This document shows positions 35,947 to 46,193 of a DNA stretch of 64,000 nucleotides, one piece after another. The translations under genes and the position numbers were made by a program. How positions within the stretch are numbered: position 1 is the first letter of the stretch; every line of letters starts with the position of its first letter. Under the pieces are notes generated by a model. The model made no database searches. It had not been told where the DNA came from and saw only the letters and a program-made list of their open reading frames with translations. This stretch comes from Paenibacillus glacialis (lineage in GTDB: Bacteria > Bacillota > Bacilli > Paenibacillales > Paenibacillaceae), in the NCBI RefSeq assembly GCF_001637205.1, contig NZ_LVJH01000027.1, forward strand, positions 115,272-179,271, written 5' to 3'.

Positions 35947-36102
35947 GTGCTCAACTCCAATATTTTCATGAATATCACTTACTATCACTTCTAACAATTA
36001 ATTCCTGCACTATCACAATAAGCTAAAATATCTTCGGATATGTCTCTTAACCTGCTCACAGATGTGTAGGACAATTCCACCCAAAGAATTCATGGGTTTG
36101 AT

Positions 36103-36348
36103 TCATAGCACAGGTTTAATGCATTCGACTCAATTTCCAAATGGATCTCTAAATTCAAATCTTTCAAATCCTGAAATAGGAATAGCTGATATGATCTCAA
36201 TTCCATTGTTCTTTAACTTCTCTTCTATTTGTACAAGATCATCGACTTCATAAGCGAGATGAGCTTTCGTTCTAAGATGATCTATCCCCTCTTCTGTTCC
36301 TGGGGGTATCGTTATTTGAGCATGATGAAATCCTTTAATCATTCTCAC
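36103..36348 (-). pseudogene. VOC-family protein, deleted and with in-frame stop
   Basis: It starts IKGFHHAQITIPPGTEEGI as a glyoxalase-family protein, then jumps straight to KAHLAYEVDDLVQIEEKL, so about 60 residues of the first module are missing. It then ends DPFGN followed by TGA (36130-36132), where relatives have Arg, with VECIKPV still readable behind it. Two independent lesions make it inactive. Confidence 0.8.
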
Positions 36349-36396
36349 TCCTCCTTAAATTAAAAGATACTTTCATTGTATCATCCATGATCTCAC

Positions 36397-36603
36397 TTGG
36401 GGAGTACACTTAACAGCGATGGTAACATGGTGTCACTACCGCAAGACACGTATGATATTGTTACGACAGATTTGAAGGTAACCAACTTGGCTAACGAAGA
36501 ATTAGAGTTAAATTCAGCAAGAGCTCAAATACAACGTTACCTTGGAATAAGTTGCTCATGTAACGTGAGACTGTTAAGGGATCAAGTCATCTTCAAGAAA
36601 TGA
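36397..36603 (+). CDS. Possible small protein
   Basis: 68 codons from TTG 36397, without a clear RBS. The translation (NMVSLPQDTYDIVTTDLKVT) looks protein-like and a strong hairpin follows directly, but no family is recognised. It may be the tail of a lost gene. Confidence 0.28.
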   Translation: MGSTLNSDGNMVSLPQDTYDIVTTDLKVTNLANEELELNSARAQIQRYLGISCSCNVRLLRDQVIFKK

Positions 36604-36650
36604 GATCGACAAACAAGCTACCGAGGTCTCGGTAACTTGTTTGTATCGAT
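36604..36650. repeat. Strong hairpin without T-run
   Basis: ATCGACAAACAAG...CTTGTTTGTATCGAT with inner TACCGAG/TCGGTA arms. Neither strand has the T-run of a standard terminator, though it lies before the end of murB. Confidence 0.6.
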
Positions 36651-36704
36651 ATGAATATGAATACGGATAACTCACTATGCTCATTCATCCACTACATTCG
36701 TTAA

Positions 36705-37616
36705 TTATTCTTCACCAATAAATTTGACTTCGGTCTCCAAATCAATTCCAAACTTCTCTCTAACCGTTTCTCTGACATGAGCAACTAAAGCAATATAATC
36801 GCTTGCAGTGGCATTGTCTACATTAACAATGAACCCTGCATGTTTCGTTGATACTTCTGCACCACCGATACGTACACCTTGTAAGCCGCTTTCTTGGATC
36901 AATTGACCTGCAAATCGATTAGGAGGACGCTTAAAGACACTTCCACAAGAAGGATATTCCAACGGTTGTTTCGACTCACGTAAGAATGTAAGCTCATCCA
37001 TCTTCTCTTTTATGGAGGAATGTTCACCAGACTCTAAGCCAAATCTTGCTTGTAGAATCGTGTATTGCCCACCCGTAAATATACTTTGTCTATAACCCCA
37101 CTTCATGTCCTCTTTACGTAAGGTCAACAATTGTCCAGTGGAATCCACCACAAGGGCATCCAATAACACATCTGCTACTTCACCACCATAAGCCCCAGCA
37201 TTCATATATAGCGCTCCACCTACAGTACCAGGAATACCACATGCAAATTCTAGTCCGTTCAATTGGTGCTGTAATGCAATTTGTGACGCATGTATAATAG
37301 ATGCACCGCTTTGAGCAACCAACGTATGTTCAGAGACCGTAATTTCCTGTAGGTTCGTCATCTGAAGTACAATCCCACGGATACCCCCATCTCGGATAAC
37401 CACATTTGATCCATTCCCAAGTGTTGTAATCATTACATTATGATCTACTGCGTATTTGATAATACTTTGAACTTCATCATAAGTGGAGGGTACAACACGA
37501 ATATCCGCGTTACCTCCCATTTGTGTGTATACGTATCCTTTTAACGTTTCATGGCATTGTATAACCGCTTTCGGTACTAGTGTCTGTAAGTCTTCGTAAA
37601 TCTGACTGATGTCCAT
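36705..37616 (-). CDS. murB: UDP-N-acetylenolpyruvoylglucosamine reductase
   Basis: 303 residues, type II MurB. FAD-binding motifs: TLGNGSNVVIRDGGIRG and LEFACGIPGTVGGALYMNAGAYGGE; the active-site serine is in PSCGSVFKRP, and the C-terminal GAEVSTKHAGFIVN is conserved. It reduces enolpyruvate-UDP-GlcNAc to UDP-MurNAc with NADPH in cell-wall synthesis. The usual division and cell-wall gene cluster is absent here, so this may be a second copy. AGGAGTG precedes the ATG. Confidence 0.95.
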   Translation of the reverse strand: MDISQIYEDLQTLVPKAVIQCHETLKGYVYTQMGGNADIRVVPSTYDEVQSIIKYAVDHNVMITTLGNGSNVVIRDGGIRGIVLQMTNLQEITVSEHTLVAQSGASIIHASQIALQHQLNGLEFACGIPGTVGGALYMNAGAYGGEVADVLLDALVVDSTGQLLTLRKEDMKWGYRQSIFTGGQYTILQARFGLESGEHSSIKEKMDELTFLRESKQPLEYPSCGSVFKRPPNRFAGQLIQESGLQGVRIGGAEVSTKHAGFIVNVDNATASDYIALVAHVRETVREKFGIDLETEVKFIGEE

Positions 37617-38081
37617 TTCTGCACTCCTCTTTCACGTTAATCAATTCATTCGTCTGTTGTATATCTTATATTAACATAACATGCGAAATGACGTTAAACT
37701 GTACAAGCTTTCATTGAAATGTGACAGTTATGTAGAAGATGAACAAATCGGCTTTTAATACCACTACTAAAGTGTATGCCAACGCTGTGATCTCATATAC
37801 GTTGCGAACCTCAAATGGATTTGCTAGCCTTATCCTCCACCACAAAGAAGATATAAATTGTATAGCCTTGAAGACGCTCGACCAATGGATAAAGACACTA
37901 GATAAGATATTCTTTGTTGATTGAGGATACGTCAGTTGATGCACGACAAAGATTCCATGCGTTCACCAAAAGGTTTCAAGATCCAAATCCCTTTGAAAAC
38001 TAATGGCTTGTGTATCCAATTATTATAAAATCCCAAGTATTAACCGATATAATACTTATTACTGTATATGGAGGTGATAAC
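37617..38081. other. Intergenic stretch with a doubtful small ORF
   Basis: Holds the murB promoter side and the leader of the next gene. A 61-codon plus-strand frame (37739-37924) starts MNKSAFNTTTKVYANAVISY but has only a weak RBS and no recognised family. Nothing else is seen. Confidence 0.35.
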
Positions 38082-38438
38082 TTGCGTATCCAATCGGGAA
38101 TCAATAACAATAGATTATCAATACAAAATGCTAGAAGTAATCCGTTGCAATTGACATTCAATTTTGAATTAGAAAAACAGTTAAAAGCAAAAGAAGAGAA
38201 AAAGGAAGATCCTTCTGGGAAATTGGTAACTAGTCACGAAGGTGGGTATATCAGACAATATATTGTTAGTTCGGACGGTTCGAAAATTCTAGTGAGTGAG
38301 ATCAAACAGAACACTGATGAAGCAACTCTTACAGAAAACTATACGAATCACTCTACCAGGCCTTCAAGTGAAGGAATCAGTCACAACACAGAACAGATAA
38401 TGAATCTTTTGAATTACAATGCTGGTATTATAAGATAA
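38082..38438 (+). CDS. Uncharacterised small soluble protein
   Basis: 118 residues from TTG 38082, selected because GGAGGTGAT lies six bases upstream; a longer frame from 38010 has no site. The sequence is hydrophilic: an N-terminal LRIQSGINNNRLSIQNARSN, a basic/acidic charged middle, a YIRQYIVSSDGSKILVSEI strand-like segment and an Asn-rich tail. No signal peptide or membrane segment is visible. It is followed by a strong terminator. The family is not recognised; low-complexity charged proteins like this occur in flagellar and spore contexts, but nothing here supports either. Confidence 0.6.
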   Translation: MRIQSGINNNRLSIQNARSNPLQLTFNFELEKQLKAKEEKKEDPSGKLVTSHEGGYIRQYIVSSDGSKILVSEIKQNTDEATLTENYTNHSTRPSSEGISHNTEQIMNLLNYNAGIIR

Positions 38439-38480
38439 AAAGGATATTAGCTAATGTAACATCTGAATACCAGTAAACAA

Positions 38481-38536
38481 AAGAGGCTATTCCAGAAGGT
38501 CTACTTAACTGACCTTTTGGAATAGCCTCTCTTTAT
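38481..38536. terminator. Bidirectional terminator
   Basis: AGAGGCTATTCCAGAAGGTC pairs with GACCTTTTGGAATAGCCTCT around a short loop, with flanking A and T runs. It separates the small-protein gene from cysI. Confidence 0.93.
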
Positions 38537-38542
38537 TTCATG

Positions 38543-40267
38543 TTAGTTATGGAAATCCAGTCCAGATTGAACCGCTTTGACATAACCAGCACGTATGACG
38601 AAATCACCGAAGTGTTCGCCTGTCTGGCGTTCTTGTGCATACTGATGAAACATTGGTTCTAATAATTTCAGAATTTCTTCTTCACCGATATTTTCACGGT
38701 AAATCTTGTTCAGCCGCTCTCCTGAGAATCCGGCACCCAGATACATATTGTACTTGCCAGGGGCCTTGCCCATGAAAGCAATTTCTCCCAAAGCTGGTCG
38801 AGCACATCCGTTAGGACAACCCGTCATCCGAATGTTGATCGCCTCTTCGCTCAGTCCAACTTCCGCCAATATGGTCTCGATCTTGTCCAGTAGGGTTGGA
38901 AGATAACGTTCCGCTTCTGCCATAGCCATCCCACAAGTCGGGAAAGCTACACAAGATAAGGCATTTCTACGTAATGCTGAATAACGTTTACCATCCGTAA
39001 GACCGTACTGCTTGATCAACTCTTCAATCTTACGTTTCTTCGGAGTCGTCACATTTCCGATCACAAGGTTCTGGTTCGGAGAAAGACGGAAATCGCCCGT
39101 ATTAATCTTAGCAATTTCACGTAAACCAGTCATCAACGGATAGCCCTTTTGATCTTCGATCCGACCACTTGGGATATATAGCGTCAGATGCCATTTCCCG
39201 TTACTACCTTTGATCCAGCCATAACGATCACCGTTATGACTAAATTCATAAGGGCGAGCTTCTTCGAGATTCCACCCTAATCTATTCTGTAGTTCATTAA
39301 TGAACCATTCTATACCATATCTATCAATCGTGTATTTGAAACGAGCATATTTACGGACGGAACGATTTCCGAAATCGCGCTGTATCATGACAGTCTTCTC
39401 CGCCACGTCGATGACCTGTTCAGGGGTACAGAACCCAATAACTCGTGCCAACTGTGGGTACGTCTGAGTATCACCATAAGTCATCCCCATACCACCACCA
39501 ACAGCAACGTTGAACCCCTTAAGCTTCCCATCCTCATAAATAGCAATCAGGCCAAGGTCTTGGGAGAAAACATCCACATCGTTGGTAGGTGGAACGGTCA
39601 CACCGATTTTGAACTTACGCGGTAAATAGACCTTTCCGTAAATCGGCTCCTGCTCTGCTTCATCCGCAGTACTGTCCACGATCTTTTCGCCATCAAGCCA
39701 AATCTCGTGGTACGCGTTCGTCTTCGGAGACAAGTGGTCACTAATTCGTGTGGACCATTCAAATACTTCTGCATGAACCTCAGACTGATATGGATTCGGG
39801 TTACACATAAGATTACGGTTCACGTCACCACAAGCAGCAAGTGTAGTCAAGAGTGCATCATTAATCGTCCGAATACTCTTCTTCAAATTCCACTTAAGAA
39901 TCCCATGGAACTGAATCGCTTGTCGAGTGGTTATACGTATCGATCCGGTTGTATATTCCCGAGCTAGTCGGTCCATCTCCAACCACTGCGCTGATGTAAG
40001 AACTCCGCCAGGGGCGCGTATCCGCACCATGAACTGGTAAGCTGGTTCAAGCTTTTGCTTATGGCGTTCATTTCGTAAATCCCTATCATCTTGCATGTAG
40101 CTGCCGTGAAATTTCATCAATCGATTCTCATCCTCAGACATCGACCCAGTAATTCCGTCTTCGAGCGCTTCTACAAGTTCCCCACGCAGGTAACGACTTC
40201 GTGTCTTGATGTCCTCAACATCGCTCGGTGGTCCATCCTGTACTACTACTGTTTTGTTATGAGTCAT
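38543..40267 (-). CDS. cysI: Sulfite reductase (NADPH) hemoprotein beta-subunit
   Basis: 574 residues. The duplicated sulfite/nitrite-reductase half-domains carry [16 protein letters not shown] and, at the C-terminus, the 4Fe-4S/siroheme cysteines [16 protein letters not shown] and [12 protein letters not shown] (two Cys in each). It reduces sulfite to sulfide with six electrons supplied by CysJ, feeding cysteine synthesis. It lies 37 bases after cysJ, with an RBS and no terminator between them, so they form a cysJI operon. The product is cytoplasmic. Confidence 0.95.
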   Translation of the reverse strand: MTHNKTVVVQDGPPSDVEDIKTRSRYLRGELVEALEDGITGSMSEDENRLMKFHGSYMQDDRDLRNERHKQKLEPAYQFMVRIRAPGGVLTSAQWLEMDRLAREYTTGSIRITTRQAIQFHGILKWNLKKSIRTINDALLTTLAACGDVNRNLMCNPNPYQSEVHAEVFEWSTRISDHLSPKTNAYHEIWLDGEKIVDSTADEAEQEPIYGKVYLPRKFKIGVTVPPTNDVDVFSQDLGLIAIYEDGKLKGFNVAVGGGMGMTYGDTQTYPQLARVIGFCTPEQVIDVAEKTVMIQRDFGNRSVRKYARFKYTIDRYGIEWFINELQNRLGWNLEEARPYEFSHNGDRYGWIKGSNGKWHLTLYIPSGRIEDQKGYPLMTGLREIAKINTGDFRLSPNQNLVIGNVTTPKKRKIEELIKQYGLTDGKRYSALRRNALSCVAFPTCGMAMAEAERYLPTLLDKIETILAEVGLSEEAINIRMTGCPNGCARPALGEIAFMGKAPGKYNMYLGAGFSGERLNKIYRENIGEEEILKLLEPMFHQYAQERQTGEHFGDFVIRAGYVKAVQSGLDFHN

Positions 40268-40304
40268 TATTTGTTAGCTCCTTTCGCTTTCGTTCTCAAA
40301 GATC

Positions 40305-42137
40305 TTAATATACGTCACGCTGGTAGCGCTTCTGCTGTTGCATTTCCGTTAGATAAGCTACGGCATCTTCCCTGCTCTTACCACCCTCTTGTTCAAGGAT
40401 TGTAATTAAGGTGTTATGAACATCATGAGCCATGTGTTTCTCATCCCCACAAATATATACGAACGCCCCTTCTTCCAACCATTGATAGAGTTCATTCCTC
40501 TTCTCAAGCATTCGGTGCTGAACATAAACTTTCTTAGCTGTATCTCGTGAGAAAGCAACATCCATCCGAGTCAGAACGCCATCTTTAACCCACCGTTGAA
40601 AATCAAGTTGATAGAGGAAATCTGTAAGTAAATGCTGATCTCCATAGAATAACCATGCTTTCCCTTCAGCACCTGACTCCTCTCTTTCTTCGAGAAAAGC
40701 TCGGAATGGTGCAACGCCAGTACCCGGTCCAATCATGATAATAGGTGTATCCGATTTCGTAGGAAGTTTAAAATTAGGATTATGATGTACGTACATCGAT
40801 AATTGTTCACCTAGTTCTAACCGCTCCGCACATTGTGTAGAGCAAACACCGTAGCGATCCCGTCCATGAGCTTCATATTGCACCGTCCGGATGGTGAGAT
40901 GAACTTCATCAGGTCTTGCTTTTGAACTACTAGCGATTGAATACAGGCGAGCAGGCATCTTCCGAAGGAGCGATACGAAATCCCGAGCGGATACTTCCCA
41001 AGGCGAGAAATCCTGCACCAAATCTAACAAATCGCGTCCTTCCAGGTAATTCTTAAGTTCTACTTCATTGCCAGGTGCTACAAGTGCTTGCAACTCGTTG
41101 TTCGAGGATAACTTCGCAGCTTGTTCCACTAATGGTTTGGTTAATACCGTTATCTCATAATTATTTAATAGTGCTTCTCGCAACGGGCGTTGTTCGCCCT
41201 TTTTATTCACGGACACGAGTTCCTCAGAACTCCAACCCATCTTCTCAATCAATGACTCTACTAAACCAAGGGAATTCTCTGGGTATATCCCTACACAATC
41301 ACCCGGTTCATATTGGAAATTCGATCCTTCAAGAGATAGCTCAAGATGACGAGTCTCTCGATCAGATCCGCGACCGTTAAGATTGATATTCTCAAGTACT
41401 TCTGCTTTAAAAGGAAACGTCCTAGAATACGCTGATTGTTCTGCTACTTTCTCGATTCCAGTAGCTGTGAGCGCACCAGAGGTACTCGTGGATTCTATCG
41501 TCCCTCTCAGGTTAGCTAACACATTGTCAATCCACTCTGCTGCAGAGTCATCATAATCCAAATCACAATCAACACGTGGACTAATCCGTTGTCCACCCAA
41601 TTCCTCCAGGCGTTTGTCGAAATCCTTACCTGTCTGGCAGTAGAACTCATATGAGCTATCTCCGAGAGCCAAGACGGAGAACTGTAAATCTTCCAATTTA
41701 GGCGCACGTTTACTATGGAGGAATTCATAGAATGGTATCGCGTTGTCAGGTGGCGTTCCTTCCCCATGCGTACTAGCCACAATCAGTAAATTCTGAACTT
41801 TCTTCAACGTATTCGACTTGAAATCACTCATGGAAGAAAGTGTAACTTGAAACCCTAGACCTTCTAATTTCTGTGACAATGTCTTAGCTAATCCTTGGCT
41901 GTTGCCGGTCTGGGAACCAAATAGTACTGTCACTTCCCGAGAAATCGCAACCGAACTATCCGTAGAGATCACTGTTGTAACATCTGGTATGGTATGTAAT
42001 GTAGTATTAGAAGTGTTAATAGCTGTAAGATATCCACTTAGCCAAATCTGTTGTTCTTGCGTTAATGTTGGTACTAGACGATTAAGAAGTTCTACTTGCT
42101 CCTGACTAAAAGGGCTGTTCATGACCTGAAATTGCAA
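40305..42137 (-). CDS. cysJ: Sulfite reductase (NADPH) flavoprotein alpha-subunit
   Basis: 610 residues from TTG 42137, selected because GAGGTGGATAACG precedes it and the resulting start reads LQFQVMNSPFSQEQ, as in B. subtilis CysJ (MQLQVMNSPFNQEQ). The N-terminal flavodoxin domain has VLFGSQTGNSQGLA (FMN); then follow an FAD domain (RLYSIASS) and an NADP domain (IMIGPGTGVAPFRAFLEER, and a C-terminal tail ending YQRDVY). It passes electrons from NADPH through FAD and FMN to CysI. Confidence 0.95.
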   Translation of the reverse strand: MQFQVMNSPFSQEQVELLNRLVPTLTQEQQIWLSGYLTAINTSNTTLHTIPDVTTVISTDSSVAISREVTVLFGSQTGNSQGLAKTLSQKLEGLGFQVTLSSMSDFKSNTLKKVQNLLIVASTHGEGTPPDNAIPFYEFLHSKRAPKLEDLQFSVLALGDSSYEFYCQTGKDFDKRLEELGGQRISPRVDCDLDYDDSAAEWIDNVLANLRGTIESTSTSGALTATGIEKVAEQSAYSRTFPFKAEVLENINLNGRGSDRETRHLELSLEGSNFQYEPGDCVGIYPENSLGLVESLIEKMGWSSEELVSVNKKGEQRPLREALLNNYEITVLTKPLVEQAAKLSSNNELQALVAPGNEVELKNYLEGRDLLDLVQDFSPWEVSARDFVSLLRKMPARLYSIASSSKARPDEVHLTIRTVQYEAHGRDRYGVCSTQCAERLELGEQLSMYVHHNPNFKLPTKSDTPIIMIGPGTGVAPFRAFLEEREESGAEGKAWLFYGDQHLLTDFLYQLDFQRWVKDGVLTRMDVAFSRDTAKKVYVQHRMLEKRNELYQWLEEGAFVYICGDEKHMAHDVHNTLITILEQEGGKSREDAVAYLTEMQQQKRYQRDVY

Positions 42138-42489
42138 CGTTATCCACCTCACATAGGAATACAATCATTTATAATTCAGAGTATACACATAGTATTAATA
42201 TATTATTTTAAGCTACCATAATGTGCCAACATGGTCAATGGAAAGACATAAACTGCTAAATTGTTGCACATATATATAACTACAGAGAAACCCTCATATC
42301 ATGATTTTCTTTATTAATGAGTTAACTTTTTGACCGCAAACTCTCTACATAGAATGACTAATAATAAAAAAATGCCATTATATGATAATAATAGCATTTA
42401 ATATCTGTGGTAATACCATATATTTCATTATAAATACAGGTCAACCATGAAGTCCAATAATAGAATTGCAATGGAATCATAAGTTTTCC
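42138..42489. other. cysJ promoter region and chemoreceptor terminator
   Basis: About 350 AT-rich bases. The left part should hold the cysJ promoter and any CysL or CymR site, though I cannot assign one. The right part contains the terminator at 42365-42400. Confidence 0.4.
42365..42400 (-). terminator. Terminator of the chemoreceptor gene
   Basis: AAATGC(C)ATTA...TAATAGCATTT hairpin followed on the minus strand by seven T. It lies about 90 bases past the stop of the gene at 42490. Confidence 0.8.
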
Positions 42490-44274
42490 TTATATATCAT
42501 CTACTGCATTGATTCCCGGGTTAATCTCATTTACATTAGCCTCAATGATCTCAATATCGCTGATCTTGAAAACATTGATTTCCTGGAACAGTTTTTGCGA
42601 AATAATGTTAATTTGAATGGCTTGCTCAGCAATATTACTAATAGCGCTATCCTGCTGAATGCTTGATGCGTTTACTTCCTGAACTCCTGCAGCAGTCTCT
42701 TCAGCGATAGAAGCTACACAGTGAACAGATTCAGAAAGTCTGGCATTGTTAGCCCGAGTCATATCCACCTTATCGTGAATTTGCCCAATCTGCTTGCTAA
42801 TTTCTTCAATAGTATGATCTATGGCTTTAAAAGAAGAAAGAGTCTCCGCTACTTGATGATCCTGCTTATCTAAGCTCCCTTTCGTTTCAAGCATAGATTT
42901 CTGGAATTCGGCCATTCCTCTTTGCAAATCATTGACTATTTTCCCAATATGAACAGATGATTCTTTGGTTTGCAACGACAATTTCCTCACTTCATCGGCA
43001 ATGACAGCAAATCCTTTGCCATAAGCTCCTGCCTGTGATGCCTCAATGGCCGCATTCAACGAAAGTAAATTCGTCTGCGTCGAAATCTCCGAAATCGTAT
43101 GAGTAATTCTCGATATTTGTTTCGATTGCTCCATTAGCTTCATTAATGCATCATAAACCTTGACTATTGATTCTCGGGAATGTTCAGATACACTCTGTAA
43201 GACTGTGACAGCTGCAAACCCTTTGCGCGTGTTGATATTAGCCGTTTCACTTGTTAATACCATGACATCCGTATATTCCGAAATTTCATTTACTCCTCGT
43301 TCCAACTCCTGTATCAGACTCGCACTATGCTCTGATTGCTCAGCTTGTTGTCCCGCTCCTACCGAGATTTCTTGAAATGTCTGTACAATATCTTGATTCG
43401 TATGAGCTGTAATAACTGAAGATTGTTGGAAGGACTCTGAATACGTTGCAAGCGACGATGCCACAGCCTGTGTTTGTTGCAGCATATCCCGAACCCTTAC
43501 GACCATATGATCGAAATGATGACTGAGACGACCTAACTCATCGTTATATGGTGAATTGATTTGATATCTCAAATCGCCTTCTGAAATTTGAAGCAGAGCT
43601 GATTGTAGCTTATTTACGGGTAATATAAAGGAACGAATAAGCACGATCGCTATACTAAGCGTCAATAGAAATACGAACACCGCTGCATAAGCAGAAATAG
43701 AAGTTGTATCATCTAATAAAATAAAAGAACGTGTTTCCGCCTTTATAGCATTCTCCGCTGCTGCCGCGTACAATTTTTCATTCGTCTTAAGCATAGCGTG
43801 ATTGATAACAAGAGCTTCGGTATGTAAGCTATCAATTTTCTCAAGGACCATCAACGGATCCAATTCTTCATTCTGTAACGTAGTAACTAATTCCTCAACA
43901 TTCCCCTTATATTTATCAGTCTGAATATGTAATCGTTGTAAATCATTGTACGCATCTGAATTCTCCGCAAAACTCACCGCATTTATTTCCTTATTAAGCT
44001 TCTCTTGTGTTTCTAGGAAAGGTTTAAAATATTCAAGATCACTAGATTGAGAGAGTGATGTTTCCAAGCCATTTAACTCTTGTAGTAGTTGGGTTATTTG
44101 AGCTACGGTGATTCTTTTTTCCATCTCTGTCTTTTGCGTTTCCATTGAAATTTCAACCTGCTTGATTTTATGGTTTTGGTAAAAAGCCACTCCAAGGAAA
44201 ATTAGAGCAACCGCTGAGAAGCTTAGAATCAATTTCCATTTCATAGATAGGTGCAAGCCGCTTCCCTTCAACAA
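42490..44274 (-). CDS. Methyl-accepting chemotaxis protein
   Basis: About 594 residues. The start is uncertain: the ATG at 44280 directly abuts its GGAGG, so a TTG at 44274 or 44271 is more likely. Transmembrane helix 1 (about 15-30) and helix 2 (about 190-212) enclose a four-helix-bundle ligand domain, followed by HAMP (PVNKLQSALLQISEGDLRYQ) and a long signalling coiled coil with the hairpin EISTQTNLLSLNAAIEASQAGAYGKGFAVIADEVRKLS (key E-hairpin residues). Ligand unknown. It senses an external or redox cue and signals to CheA. Confidence 0.92.
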   Translation of the reverse strand: MLKGSGLHLSMKWKLILSFSAVALIFLGVAFYQNHKIKQVEISMETQKTEMEKRITVAQITQLLQELNGLETSLSQSSDLEYFKPFLETQEKLNKEINAVSFAENSDAYNDLQRLHIQTDKYKGNVEELVTTLQNEELDPLMVLEKIDSLHTEALVINHAMLKTNEKLYAAAAENAIKAETRSFILLDDTTSISAYAAVFVFLLTLSIAIVLIRSFILPVNKLQSALLQISEGDLRYQINSPYNDELGRLSHHFDHMVVRVRDMLQQTQAVASSLATYSESFQQSSVITAHTNQDIVQTFQEISVGAGQQAEQSEHSASLIQELERGVNEISEYTDVMVLTSETANINTRKGFAAVTVLQSVSEHSRESIVKVYDALMKLMEQSKQISRITHTISEISTQTNLLSLNAAIEASQAGAYGKGFAVIADEVRKLSLQTKESSVHIGKIVNDLQRGMAEFQKSMLETKGSLDKQDHQVAETLSSFKAIDHTIEEISKQIGQIHDKVDMTRANNARLSESVHCVASIAEETAAGVQEVNASSIQQDSAISNIAEQAIQINIISQKLFQEINVFKISDIEIIEANVNEINPGINAVDDI

Positions 44275-44280
44275 TATCAT

Positions 44281-44605
44281 CCTCCTGTTGTCCTAGCACT
44301 ATAGAATAGGACTATTTTACTAGCACCTTGATTGTAGGAGATAGATGTTAAAGGGAATACATGATTATGTAAACACAATGTAAATCGTATGCATTGAAAA
44401 CTTAAAGTGTGAACGACAGACGTGTCAAATCCGGAGGCAGATTAAAAACACCAAGCTCTTCCTGTGAAATTCGATGTTGTATCAAAGGTCGTTCTTAAGA
44501 AGGTATCCCGCTGATATGCTGGGAGAACTTCCTAAAAACGACCTCGTTGTAAACCTTTATTTTTCTTTACCTGCAGAACGTGACCCTGTAATTAAGAAGT
44601 TGCAA
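44281..44605. other. Gap between chemoreceptor and XRE gene
   Basis: Contains the chemoreceptor promoter and the 60-base hairpin at 44491-44550. No coding frame is supported. Confidence 0.4.
44491..44550. repeat. Inverted repeat of about 60 bases
   Basis: AGGTCGTT...AACGACCT outer arms with partly paired inner arms (AAGAAGG/CTTCCT and CCCGC/GCTGGG). No T-run follows on either strand. It lies downstream of the XRE gene. Confidence 0.5.
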
Positions 44606-44971
44606 TCAAAGGTTCTTTATTGTTGTATCTTTACTTATCGAATTCATCTGATCAAGATGAGCAAACATAACTTCAAGCATTTCCAGTGCCATTTGTTGCT
44701 CATGCATCGGACGTTCTTGAACCAATTGTATGATTTTATGCATGTAGTGACCTTCATTCAATTTGAGAGACTCGTGAAGTAATTCATCTGCTGTTACTTC
44801 TAATTGATTCGCTAATTTGATTAGCGTTTCGAGCGTAAGGCTTCGCTCTCCTCGTTCAATCTGTCCTATATATGCATGTGATACGTCGATCTTCTCTGCC
44901 AATTTCTCTTGGGTGAAATTATGCTTAAGTCGTTCTTGACGTAATCGCGATCCTAATTGAATATAATCCAT
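44606..44971 (-). CDS. XRE-family transcriptional regulator
   Basis: 121 residues from ATG 44971 with GGAGGG upstream; a GTG at 44989 is the alternative. The helix-turn-helix is at the N-terminus (LGSRLRQERLKHNFTQEKLAEKIDVSHAYIGQIERGERS), typical of SinR/Xre proteins. A C-terminal helical region of about 50 residues should mediate dimerisation. The gene stands alone, so its targets cannot be guessed. An upstream zinc-ribbon protein gene is divergent. Confidence 0.88.
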   Translation of the reverse strand: MDYIQLGSRLRQERLKHNFTQEKLAEKIDVSHAYIGQIERGERSLTLETLIKLANQLEVTADELLHESLKLNEGHYMHKIIQLVQERPMHEQQMALEMLEVMFAHLDQMNSISKDTTIKNL

Positions 44972-45189
44972 CTTTGTATCACCCTCCACCCTAAACAGTA
45001 GTGAAAGATTAATAGAAATTTAATATACTGTTAGTTCCATTATATTTACTGGTAGTTTCAAATGGTATATAATTACTTTATTAGATCTTTACTCACTGTT
45101 TTAACTCAAGATAATTGAGGTAATTCATGATTAATTTTAATTATTCTGCACAATTCCTCTTAATGTAACCCATGAAAGGAGAATGAACA

Positions 45190-45432
45190 TTGATCTGTCT
45201 AAAATGTAACTTTGAGAACAGCGATAGAGCACAATTCTGTGATCGTTGCGGAATTCTGTTATATGAGTCTTTCAAAGCCCATCTTCGAAAGAATGAAGCA
45301 AGAACTGAAGATACCAACACTTCAATTCCAACTCAGAAGAAAAAAGACGGTAGCTCAATGCTTCTACTTATTTCATTATCGTGTTTGGGGTTGATCCTAT
45401 TGATTACTTTCTTGTACGAAAATCAAACATAA
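45190..45432 (+). CDS. Zinc-ribbon membrane protein
   Basis: 80 residues from TTG 45190, with AAAGGAG upstream. An N-terminal zinc ribbon has two CxxC pairs (CLKC and CDRC, residues 3-20), then a charged linker, and a C-terminal membrane helix (MLLLISLSCLGLILLITFL). Such small proteins hold the ribbon on the cytoplasmic side of the membrane, possibly as a redox or protein-binding module. No partner is evident. Confidence 0.75.
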   Translation: MICLKCNFENSDRAQFCDRCGILLYESFKAHLRKNEARTEDTNTSIPTQKKKDGSSMLLLISLSCLGLILLITFLYENQT

Positions 45433-45462
45433 GTAAAGAATTCTCTTCATTATTTAGTCTTC

Positions 45463-46058
45463 TTATGAAGAACCGCAGCAATCCCACTCGGGTGCATATG
45501 ACGATGTACAACCTTTATGTACAGGTTTATTGTCTAGCCTCCCTATTTGTTCACCGATAATGATACACCTTGTGTATACCGGTATACGTACTCCGATTTC
45601 AACCAGACAGCGATTCATCGATCCTTGTTTACGTAGGGGGGCCAATTTCATTTCCGCTTCTTGAATATTCCACCCAGTTCGTCCTACAAATTCCTCTGGA
45701 GAATCTAACCACTGCGATCCCAATTCATCAGCAAACGACGTATTCATAATAACGTTATAGACTAACTCATCAATAAGCGTGGAATATGTAATTGATTGGA
45801 CCATATCAGCAATTTCTTGCTTAGATAACTTGTTACTGTCCATCATCATTGTGGCTAGAATCCTTGCATCCGTAGTACCTGTTTCCCATAGTTGCATCTA
45901 GCTCGTGATTCTTCTTAAGTTTCTTAGCAAGACCACGAAGTTGCACCTTCCCAACACCATACCTGGTTCTCTCCATCCCCATTCTTTATATTGATCTCTC
46001 TGCGCTTCTCGTTTCCCCATGCTTCCAGTTGTTGTGCTAAGGCATCCATTAGTTTCAT
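45463..46058 (-). pseudogene. DNA alkylation repair protein (AlkD-like), frameshifted
   Basis: The reading starts at ATG 46058 (GGAGGTG upstream) with MKLMDALAQQLEAWGNEKRR. It shifts to DQYKEWGWREP and then to LRGLAKKLKKNHEL. A further shift leads to the long frame 45897-45463, which opens MQLWETGTTDARILATMM and has the AlkD-like HEAT pattern. At least two or three frameshifts disrupt a protein of about 195 residues that would remove alkylated bases. Only the last 144 residues remain in one frame. Confidence 0.75.
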
Positions 46059-46155
46059 TAGCAACACCTCCATCATCGTATAACCTTCTAGTTACCTGAT
46101 ATATATATATTAGTACACGATGTGAAACGAAGCCAATTTAAAAATCTGGAATACA

Positions 46156-46193
46156 GTGAGGGTGATCCGTGTTTACCTTCGGATCACCCTCAC
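46156..46193. repeat. Perfect 14-base inverted repeat
   Basis: GTGAGGGTGATCCG (46156-46169) and CGGATCACCCTCAC (46180-46193) with a ten-base loop. No T-run on either side. It could be an orphan terminator or a protein-binding site upstream of the YxjI-like gene. Confidence 0.7.

Noticed and set aside
42138..42300. S-box or T-box riboswitch upstream of cysJ
   Set aside because: I looked for the conserved elements and a terminator before the TTG start and found neither.
44474..44782. Plus-strand frame of 102 codons
   Set aside because: It overlaps the XRE gene on the opposite strand and lacks an RBS; the XRE frame has a convincing domain.
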